From Larix kaempferi (taxonomy: Eukaryota; Streptophyta; Pinopsida; Pinales; Pinaceae): a stretch of 64,000 nucleotides of DNA. The translations under genes and the position numbers were made by a program. Numbering within the stretch: position 1 is the stretch's first letter; each line of letters opens with the position of its first letter. Of this stretch, positions 55,687-64,000 are shown piece after piece. The DNA lies in assembly GCA_027924585.1 (NCBI GenBank), contig BSBM01001067.1, forward strand, positions 3,915,501 through 3,979,500. The letters are read 5' to 3'. The notes below the pieces were generated by a model. That model searched no databases, was not told the origin of the DNA, and was given only the letters and a program-made list of their open reading frames with translations.

Positions 55687-57200
55687 GTGCTCGCTCAGTT
55701 TATGTCTGAAGAGCAGACGTTGGAAGAGATCTTAGGCACCTTCCACCGCTCTGGTTTAAGTGGAGTAATGAAGACGCCACCGAAGCAGATGACACCAGAC
55801 CGGGATGGTTCGTCCAAGAACCCGAAGACAAATCAGCCACAACAACAAAAGAAGGATAAACATCCGGCTGCAGAGCCGCAAAAGCCGAAGGCACCAGGGA
55901 TTTCAAAGCCGGAGGCTCCATAAGGGAGCCCGCCCACACCTATATGGGTTATCCCGTAATATATCAGTCCGAGGAAGAGAAATGCCCCGTAAATGCACCT
56001 GGAGAAGAGCGTGCAATATGACATCCCACTACCACCGATGTCAAAGCATGTGCGGACTAAGGAAGATTTTCTTAGTAAAATCCCCGACTGCAAATTCATT
56101 GATTATAATCTAATGGACAAGGAGAAATTCCCACATTTGCAGACAGACAGGTACATGTATAGAAAAGATGATGGAACCACTGCGAAAACAGAGGTTGTTC
56201 CTATGGACTGGGCGGTGCCGCTGTCCCGAGCGGGTCTGCTCAACCTGCTGCGAATTCCACACTTCGGGCGTGGCAATGAATGCAAGGCTGTGGTGCGTAC
56301 GATGCTATCTTGCACGCACCAGGGGTACATTTGGATGGAATTTAAAGTTAAAATTACTGTTGATCTCATAGCACGTATTACAGGATTGAGCAAGAGGGGT
56401 GATGACCCTTCCAATGAATTTGTTGGCAAGAAAGATGATCAAGAATTGGCAGCAAAGATAAAACCCAATTCAACTTGGTAAGAGGGCATAGAGGCTATGA
56501 AACAAACCCAATTACAATTGAGCCTCTGCGTTTCACAATTCAACTTCTGGTGGGAAGGATTCTGAGGAAAGCTAGACCAAAGGAAGTTTCAACGTCAGTA
56601 GAAGTCCTAGCTATGAAGGCTATGGATGGCCATGAATATATTTGGGCCAACTTCCTATTGAACGAGTTTTTACTCGATGTCCAGGACACGCAGGACAAAG
56701 GATTACCTTTCCACTTCAGCTAGTTGCTAATACTTATTGCTTTCGTGGGGTGTAAAGAACCTCAACATTAGAACGACCTGCCGGTAGTAGAAAATGAATG
56801 TCACGCGGTACGATTCTCCAACATGTGGGTGTCCACGAATTTAGAAAAGCAGAAGCAAAGCAATATGCAGTTCCTCACTTATTTTGAACAACTGCGCGGC
56901 GTCATTGAGAAGACCCCGCTCATCACCGAGGAGGTGACAACCAAATATAGGTCAATGATGATTTTAAAGGAATGATTGCATTGTATTTACATACAGCCAC
57001 GCTTGACGACAAAATAGTGGTTCGACGGGCAATATCAGCCATAAGCACCAATGATTGAGCTGATGATTGAATACTGGCTAGAAGATTGGAAAGAACATGT
57101 GCCAGAGAGTCTTATTACAACATCTGAAGAAGACGAAGAAGAGGACAAGACGGAAAAAGATCTGGAGGGCTAGAGTACATCAAACCCGCGGCCTGACCAA
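55687..57200 (+). pseudogene. Element E 3' ORF (env position), globular part
   Basis: The frame begins with a Gln/Pro/Lys-rich leader (KNPKTNQPQQQKKDKHP). After stops it continues in the same frame (55993-56481) with DIPLPPMSKHVRTKEDFL, MDWAVPLSRAGLLNLLRIPH and VDLIARITGLSKRGDDP. Other frames then carry FTIQLLVGRILRKARPKEV and YIWANFLLNEFLLDVQDTQD, followed by an acidic stretch near 57120-57170. I recognise it as the extra 3' ORF of this type of plant gypsy element, not as a host gene. No signal peptide or membrane anchor is apparent, so an envelope role is not supported. Function is unknown. Confidence 0.7.
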
Positions 57201-58541
57201 CAAGTAGGCAAGAAAAGAGTCAGAAACAGATAGACCGGAGAAGCCACAAAAGAAGAAGTCCAAAGCTACAAGAACATCGCTCGATAGAATGCTGCACGAC
57301 GATGATTATGAGCAGATTGCATCGTAGACAGCAGTGCACCTAGAAGATGCAGCTGCATTGAAGGGAAACCAGGAAGAGAAAACCTAGGAAGAGGTTAGGG
57401 AAAGTATTGACAAGTTGAGGAGTCTGTTCTTAAGAATGGAGCAAGTCCATCGTGACTTAGCTAAGGAGACAAACCATAATGGCCATTCAGGAGAGTCAAG
57501 TGGGCATATGCGTAGGTCACCTACCTTTACAGCACGGACGCGCATAGTCAAGATTGCGCCAATGTCCATTTTGTTCCCGCAGATGAGATGACAGAAAATG
57601 CAAGGATGCTCGCACAGTTGGAACTTAATGTAGCTATGCTACCAACAAAAGGGTTGCATGAGTTGCACACTCAAATATCCCACGAAATACACGAACAAGA
57701 CATCATCTCGCACAATCAGCACCGTCAACTTGAAGAGAGTTACAAGAAATTACAAGGAGAATGTGAATAGAAGGAAAGGGAGCTTCAATGCACGCAAGAG
57801 AAGCGGCATAGGGTAAAAGGAGCAGTGTTAGCATTATATGCGAAGCTACCCGAAATTGAAGAAGAGTTAGAAGTTGAGGCAGCTATCCTACAGATCGACG
57901 TGGTTGTGGATAGTTTGCAAGAAAAAATGAAGGGATTAGAAATTTCCCACACAGAGAAGATTATGGAGATGGAAGCTACTCATCAGGAAAAGATGGCCAA
58001 GCTGGAAGCTCGACGGCTAGTTGATATAGCACAACAGGCAAAAGAAGCAAGAGCAGAGGCCCCGAGGTCCTCTACGTGGAGCATCTACGCAGTAGTTGCA
58101 TGATGCCAAATCCTGCTAGATGACGTGTCGAACATCTGGAGCATATTGCAAGACGAACCAGAGTTGCAAAATATCCACAACGAAATACAAAGGAAGCAGC
58201 AAGAAATGGATTCTACAGATGCTTATATGAAGGATTTACCAGTGCGACAGAAGAGGCACGCATTTGAACAAACCAAGGCACTTAGGAAGGAGCTCAAGGA
58301 TTTAAGAGAAAAAGAGGCCAAAACCTCTTCGAGGCTGCATCTGCTGCAGGAAGAGGCACTTACCTTAACTGATGAGATTGAAACAAAGTTGCAAAATCTT
58401 CAGGAAATAGAAAGCAAAGTCAAGGAGCATATTTTGGAACCTACCATAGATGAAATGCTAAACATGGTAAGAGCACATGAGAAAGAGATAAAGGAAGTAG
58501 TTTCAAATCTAAGTGCAACTATTCAAGACTTTATTGCGTGA
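57201..58541 (+). pseudogene. Element E 3' ORF, coiled-coil part
   Basis: Frames at 57588-57770, 57825-58103 and 58125-58541 encode long charged helices with heptad spacing: LPEIEEELEVEAAILQIDVV, EKIMEMEATHQEKMAKLEAR, FEQTKALRKELKDLREKEAK and NMVRAHEKEIKEVVSNL. It ends about 80 bp before the 3' LTR. Frame changes and stops lie between the segments. The same arrangement (globular part, coiled coil, then LTR) is seen in element D at 33015-36787. Confidence 0.7.
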
Positions 58542-58621
58542 TCAGGTATTTCAAAAGATGCGCAGATGGAGCAACTGGATTAGAGTGGCTCGAGACGAGC
58601 CACAAGTCAGTGTTAGGGTCC

Positions 58622-60190
58622 TGTTGGGCATGGCCCAAGTGGGCGTAATTTTGATAAAGTATAGTTTTGGGGAGCTGCATAGTTTGGGATGCGAAATCAG
58701 AAGGCACAAATTTGAGGAGTGCGCAGCTCGGAATGCATATTCATCTTTGCGCATCTATGCTGGTGCGCAGTGCCAGTGCAATAGTTATTTTTGGTAAAAG
58801 TATAAGAGAAGGTCGACCTGCGGAAGTGACCTATTTTGGGTAAGGAGCAAAGCAGAAGATAAAGGAAAGCGACCTGCCTAAGAGAGTGGCAGCAAGCAAT
58901 TGAGAAGCTAGGCCACTAAGTTAGCGGCGATAGGAAGGTTAAAGGAGTAGAAAGTGACAGGCCATGATGCAGTTGTAACCCTTTTGTTGATGACTGCGGC
59001 TGTCAGAAGCCGTTGCAGCCACGAGTGGTCTAGTAAGGTGGCCAAAATGAGTGGAGCAAGTTGTTGACGACGACAGGCAGGGTGGCAAGAATCTGCACCA
59101 TCTTTGGGAAACTTTAGGGTTTATGCCTATGCATTGTAAAGACATGACCTATGGGAATGATCTATAAAAAGGCACATTTTGTAAGGGAAAGGGTTAATCT
59201 TCATTGAATATTAATTGAATGTCATATCTTCATTGAAAAATCTTGAGCAATACTTGTTGTTTTGAAAAAATCCATTGTAAAGGCTCTCCAAGCTGTGTGC
59301 ACAGAGGCCTATTGAGAGAGAGAAGAGAGTCTGCAGCTGAGTGCATAGACTGGAACTGTTGTACCCTTCCCAAAGAATAATATAACAACAATTCCTGTGG
59401 ATGTAGATCCCATCCTGGGGGTGAACCATGTTAAATCTCGTGTTGTGTAACTGTTTATGTGTTTTGCACTTGTATATTTGCTTACAGTGAATGCTCGAAC
59501 TCTCATTTATTAGTTGATATGTTAGTACTTTTGTATGTATTCACCACATGAATGAGTTGGGAATAATATGTTAAGTAACACATATAAGGATGAATGTTTA
59601 ATGCCTAGTATTTCTGAGTTAAATGAATGCACATATCAGTTAAGGTAGACACATAAGTAGAGAGAGTTTGCGCTGTGCGACTCTGTAGAGTGCATCACCG
59701 GAAGTGCATTGTGTTTGATGTTTCATCATAGTGTATAAGTCACAAGACAAATAACCTAAGGCAATTGATGAATGGAGAATTCACTAAGTATAGCTTGTTG
59801 AAACTAGTTAAGTCCGAAGAGGAAGCGTAGGTATCAGTTGTGCTGTCCTGTTGTTGAATACTTCTCGAGCCATGCAGTCCGTGGATGCGTGAGTTGTGCA
59901 AGCGTTTGGGCTTGCAGAAGTGTTAGCTGCGACAAAGGTGATCGTCGCGCAACCCTCAGTCCACAGTGCGGGCCCCGCAGTGCGCTGCTCTTCATATCTC
60001 ATAAGCACTCATCACATGGTTGTGGAAACTTGATTCCGAAGCCCCCCCATTCCTTTGCCTCAGGTGAGACCTTAGTCTGTTCGCTGATTATTGTCGAAAA
60101 GGCCGGTGAAAAGGGGTTTTATTGGTTCCTCGAACCGCTAAGAACCTGGGTCTACATTGGAAACCCCTAGAACAGTTATCTAAGCCAACA
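58622..60190 (+). repeat. Element E 3' LTR
   Basis: It starts TGTTGGGCATGG and ends TAAGCCAACA, followed directly by GATCT. Length equals that of the 5' LTR. TATAAAAA lies at 59163-59170. The sequence before it (GTTAGGGTCC) is not a convincing polypurine tract. Confidence 0.93.
59163..59170 (+). promoter_or_regulatory. TATA box of E 3' LTR
   Basis: TATAAAAA at the position equivalent to 46996-47003. Conservation in both LTRs supports it as the element promoter. Confidence 0.65.
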
Positions 60191-61314
60191 GATCTATCTC
60201 TTGTGAACGTGCATCTCTCCCCTACATTAAAGCTTGTCATGTTAAAGGTATGAATTAAGGTTTCTCTATGGTGATATAATTGGCATAAATTTTGGTGCTC
60301 CTACACTAAGGTTTTTATTTTCAAAAGGAATGGTTAAGGTTTCTCCAAGGTGATATTTTGGTGTAGATTATGATATTATTGACCTAGATCATGTGATATT
60401 ACTGGCTTAGATCATGGTGATATTATTGGCCTAGATCATGTGATACTATTGGCCTAGATCATGGTGATATTATTGGCATAGATTATCGTTACATTGGTTA
60501 TTTCCATATATTATTGTGATGTTATTGGCATAGACTATGGTGATGTTATTGCCATAGATTATGATGATGTTATTCCCATAGATTATGATGATGCTATTGA
60601 AATATATTATGGTGATGCTAGTGATTATGGTGATGCTATTGCTATGAAGTATTGTGATGTTATTGGCATAAAGTATGGTGATGTTATTGGTGTGACCTAG
60701 GGTTCTCCTCTTGGAATGACCTAGAGTTTGAAGATGATAATGATGTTAAGGGGTTGAAGAAGCAAACAAATGAAATTTATGGATGATTGTTTCTAGGGTT
60801 TGATTACAGAATTGAAGGGCATTTTATTGAAGGTTTTATTATATATTTGGAAGATGGATTTGGGACATGTACAGGTTGACATTAGGGAAGTGATAGTAAC
60901 AGTGGCAGTGATAGTGGAAGTGGTAGTGACAGTGACAAAGACAGTAGCAGGTTGATATTCTTACTCATATCTAGGAGGCGTGATCAAGGTAAGGAGAGGG
61001 GATTGTAGTCTTCTTTAGGTTGGTTCCCAAGAAGTGTGAGTTAGGTCTCACAAGGGGGTCAATGTCTCCTTCTAGTTGGTGCTAGCTAAATTTGTGAGTT
61101 GGAGCTCACAAAGGGGTTGATTTGGAGGACGACATTTTTTTATTTTCTCCCATTTTGGTTTCCATGTAAAATCTATGTGCATTATGTATGATTTTATGTA
61201 ATCACGAATGGAATTGTTAATGGTTAATGTTACATGATGTGCTTAAGGTTTAAAATGGTAAAAAGTGCTCAATACTGATTCACTCCCCTCTTAGCATTGG
61301 TGAATATTCCAACA
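60191..61314 (+). mobile_element. Right part of the copia-type LTR split by element E
   Basis: Continues the sequence left of element E after the GATCT duplication. It ends TTCCAACA before a degenerate tRNA-Met primer site (TTGGTATTAG from 61316). It includes a 24-bp-unit minisatellite (60360-60700) and an AGTGAT/AGTGGC hexamer-like patch (60890-60955). No gene is present. Confidence 0.6.
60360..60700 (+). repeat. 24-bp-based minisatellite encoding an octapeptide
   Basis: Units like GGTGATGTTATTGGCATAGA repeat about ten times with substitutions, the earlier ones longer and less regular. In one frame (60494-60700) they read as repeated GDVIGIDY-type octapeptides. The location inside an LTR suggests repeat expansion, not a protein gene. 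Confidence 0.75.
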
Positions 61315-61315
61315 A

Positions 61316-61327
61316 TTGGTATTAGTG
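61316..61327 (+). promoter_or_regulatory. Degenerate tRNA-Met primer-binding site
   Basis: TTGGTATTAGTG follows the CCAACA LTR end by one base. It differs from TGGTATCAGAGC at a few positions. The copia gag begins about 55 bp downstream. Confidence 0.6.
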
Positions 61328-61379
61328 TGAATTCCTTTAGGAATAGTTTGACCATTGGAAGGTAGATATCAGTAAAAAA

Positions 61380-62500
61380 ATGATGGATAGGCATGAAGAA
61401 TATAACGAGCATGGATTACCATTGTTTGATGGGACGAACTATGCTTTTTGGAGCATAAGGATGAAACTATTTTTGCAGTCAAGGGGACTTGATATTTTAC
61501 GGGTCGTAGTAAATGGATACACTATACCAAATACTAATCCAACAAAAGGTACAACTGAAAGAAGACTATTGTAATGTAATGAAAAGGCCATGTATGGTAT
61601 TCTGGGTGGTCTAACAAGATCATAATTTTTCAAGGTTATGTGTTGTAATTGAGCAAAAGAAATCTGGGACAAGCTCAAGAATGTGTATGAAGGAGATGTT
61701 AAAATCAAAGGGGCCAAGCTTCAAACTTACAGAAAATAGTTTGAACACTTGAAAATGAAGGAATGTGAAGATATTGCAACTTATTTTATTCGAGTTGATG
61801 AAATTGTGAACTGGAAGGAAAGATTGAACGTTCATTAATTGTTCAGAAGATACTCAAGCCTTTCCCATTGATGTTTGATCCTAAAAGATCATCTCTAGAG
61901 GAAAGACAAGATCTAGATAATTTGAGCATGGATGAATTACATGGAATTATTACAACATGCATAATGAGAACAGAATAGGAAAAACCATCCTGAATGGAAG
62001 CAACATTCAAAGGCTCCAAGAAGAAAAGGAAGAACAAGCAAAAGTCAAAACATGCTCATGCTCCAGCTACAATAATGATTCAAACAATGAAGAAGAGGCA
62101 AAATTTGTGAGAAAGTTGAAAACAGGAACCAACAAGTACAAAGGTAAGTTTTCTTTCAAGTCTTTTAATTGTGGTAAAGTTGGTCATTTTGCTTCCAAAT
62201 GTCCTTATGCAAAGGGGTCAGATAATGATGGAGAAGACGCTACCAAGAAACAAAAGATATATCAAAGGAGAGACAAGGAAATAAATAAAAAGAAGATTTT
62301 TTAAAAATAAAAATATCTATTGAAAAGAGGACAAACTCCTCATCTGATGAAGATGATGACAGTGACAATGAATTAGGAAGAGTGCTCTTCATAGCACTAG
62401 AGGAAACTACTAAAAATAATGAGGAGGACTATGAAGAAGAAATAGAAGTGAATCTTGAGGTATAATCAATTAGTTCCTTAAGTGATCTATGAAAAGAAAT
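61380..62500 (+). pseudogene. Ty1/copia gag, broken and truncated
   Basis: The ATG at 61380 starts HGLPLFDGTNYAFWSIRMKL and VVVNGYTIPNTNP, a copia gag N-terminus. Decayed frames follow with AKEIWDKLKNVYEGDVKI, FEHLKMKECEDIATYFIRV and MDELHGIIT. A zinc knuckle reads SFNCGKVGHFASKC, with its first Cys replaced by Ser. An acidic tail runs to about 62460. Multiple TAG/TAA stops and frameshifts are present. Pol is absent because a D-type LTR starts at 62501. Confidence 0.85.
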
Positions 62501-63275
62501 TGTTAGTCCCAGAGGTTGACTAGGTTGAAATAGTGTACGCCCAGGCATGATAGAAGATCAAATTTTTTAAATATAATAGAGCTATATATGATATACATTG
62601 TATTTTTTATTCATTCTACAAATTTCTTGTTGGATTAGGTTATGAACAACTTTAACGAATGCAAAGACATAATGCAGAGGAAATTTACAGCATGACACAA
62701 AATATAGGAAATGATGAAGGTGAATTTAACAGATGAAGTACTAGGATTATTCAAGAAGTAGGATATTAAGACAAATTTATTGAATCCAAGATAGCATGAA
62801 CACACTGAGGCTCGAGGTGATGAATTTCAACAATTCTTACACAACTGTAAATAAAATCATAAGGAATGAAGGAAAATTTAGCCATATTTTATGTGTATAA
62901 CATATACATGAAACTCCTTGCAGCTACTCCGACATAGATATAAAATATTTAAAATCTATATAACAGAGGAAATTTTTTTTTATGAATCTATGGAAGATAT
63001 TTTAACTTTCAAAACATCATAAGCATGAATGATACCATAATGAGATCAAAACTGTTGCATCGAACTTTTATTAATCTCAGGAATATTTACATACAACACA
63101 CATGAAATAACAATGGACTCACTTAACAAAGGAAACACATCTATGAGACATTGTTGTATCTTTAATCTAATACATAGTCAAATTACAAGGGCCAATTCTA
63201 TCATTCAACTCTACAAAGCTAGATGGAGAAACTCTCTCCCTAAAATTGCCAACCATTTTGACTGAGTACAGTATG
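62501..63275 (-). mobile_element. Second element D-type LTR, truncated
   Basis: From TGTTAGTCCC onward this matches 32113-32885 in the same orientation with frequent small differences. Similarity stops near 63275, before the CCAACA end seen in the other copy. It interrupts the copia gag. No D interior adjoins it here, so it is a solo or broken LTR. Confidence 0.8.
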
Positions 63276-64000
63276 CACTAGTACATATGGGCATATTTTT
63301 CCACGAAATATTTCCACATTTTGAACATTCATGGAAAAATACAATGAAATTTAAGATGTTTTTTCATTTTTTTTTTATCATGGCGGAAAAACCGTGGTAA
63401 TATCGATGTTTTTTACATTTCAACGAACTTTCATCTCTATATCGATGACCTATGGCTATCTTTGCACACTCGCCAAACCAATGCCAGTTTCCAAGTACGG
63501 CTCTTGGATTTTTACGCGCAGGTCAACTCATGCATTTTCGTCGATATAGAGACGATTATCGATCTGTAAATACATACTTTAAGACAATTTTCGACACATT
63601 TGCTATAGTTGTGACAAGGTTCCTGGTGATTGATTGAGCCCAGATTTTGAACTTGCAACAAATTTTGTGGTGATTGTTTTAGCTCGGATATTCTAGATTG
63701 CTCCGATTTTGAACTTGCAAGGTTAGTATTTTTATTTTGTTTTGTCTATATGTTAAGAAAAATAAATTTCAGGATTTTTTTTAACATGCATGTTTGAACG
63801 ATTTTTATTTATTTATTTTATTTTAAATTTGGCATTGCTACATATATTTCGTGTGATTATAAATTAGTTATACTTACATGTTTTTATAGGATTTGCATAC
63901 GATGATTATATATTAATTACTAATTAAACCTCTTTTTTTTTCTATAGTTCTATTAAACCTGAAATCAGAATTGAAAACCACCTCGGTAGTATCCAAGAAC
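63276..64000. other. Unassigned AT-rich DNA with an inverted repeat
   Basis: No gene recognised. TCTCTATATCGA (63434-63445) and TCGATATAGAGA (63541-63552) are a perfect 12-bp inverted pair. TTTTGAACTTGCAA occurs twice (near 63644 and 63707). A short frame at 63452-63637 has no recognisable motif. Confidence 0.5.

Larger units (their letters stand above)
46455..60190 (+). mobile_element. Element E: Athila-like Ty3/gypsy retrotransposon, 13.7 kb
   Basis: Two LTRs of exactly 1569 bp (46455-48023 and 58622-60190) begin TGTTGG and end CCAACA. They are bordered by the 5-bp target duplication GATCT (46450-46454 and 60191-60195). Inside, in order, are a degenerate tRNA-Asp-type primer site, gag, protease, a second gag-like domain, RT, RNase H, integrase and a long 3' ORF with coiled coil. 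The absence of a chromodomain, the primer type and the 3' ORF fit the Athila branch. Every coding region has stops or frameshifts, so it is non-functional. The two LTRs differ at many positions, so insertion is not recent. Confidence 0.92.

Noticed and set aside
25634-60190. Integrated pararetrovirus (caulimovirus-type) sequence
   Set aside because: The RT regions are accompanied by integrase, LTRs and primer sites, and there is no movement-protein or viral coat motif. These are LTR retrotransposons.

Overview
This window looks like intergenic DNA from a large-genome seed plant. It is AT-rich and very gene-poor, and it is built from old LTR retrotransposons, microsatellites and other repeats. 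The retroelement families (Athila-like and Tat-like Ty3/gypsy, a chromovirus-like Ty3/gypsy, Ty1/copia gags, a tRNA-derived SINE) are plant families. The long decayed LTRs and low gene density would suit a gymnosperm, but that is inference. I see no intact host gene. The only recognisable non-transposon coding sequence is a decayed CCR4-like deadenylase fragment at 40667-41250 (minus).

Layout. 1-6620: repeats without recognisable genes, including a CAT/ATC microsatellite (1061-1420) and a possible fold-back structure (1813-3564) with an abrupt C-rich to G-rich strand switch. 6629-17745: a roughly 10.6-kb pyrimidine-strand array made of (CT)n tracts joined to telomere-like C-runs. It carries ten copies of an 82-bp module, a second module family, a copia-type LTR fragment and a 1.77-kb insert with 12-bp inverted ends, and palindromic TGTGCAC-rich DNA lies on both sides. 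18666-25632: minus-strand LTR element A, which has a gag-like ORF, no pol, and a duplicated tRNA-Asp-type primer site. 25634-28765: minus-strand chromovirus-like element C (part RT, RNase H, INT, polypurine tract, 3' LTR). 28766-36787: minus-strand Tat-like element D, with gag, protease, an RNase H ahead of RT, an LTR with primer site, and beyond that LTR a long coiled-coil ORF. C and D meet inside the RT gene.

37694-43863: a copia gag fragment, a 0.5-kb direct repeat, the CCR4 fragment and AT-rich repeats. 43864-44342: a possible short LTR with a tRNA-Met primer site, split just downstream by a SINE with a 12-bp target duplication. 46455-60190: a structurally complete but coding-dead Athila-like element E, 13.7 kb, with two 1569-bp LTRs and the target duplication GATCT. 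It encodes gag with five zinc-knuckle-like motifs, protease, a second gag-like domain, RT, RNase H, INT and an env-position coiled-coil ORF. E sits inside a copia-type element whose LTR end, primer site and gag resume at 60191-62500. That gag is cut by a second D-type LTR (62501-63275).

The nesting gives relative ages: the copia element is older than E, and element A is older than the C LTR. Many stops in E, D and the copia fragments are what C-to-T change of CAG/CAA codons would give, which fits long-term cytosine methylation. The best leads are the CT/telomere-like array, the RNase H-before-RT order in D with its chimeric RT junction, the extra gag-like domain in E, and the shared env-position coiled-coil ORFs.
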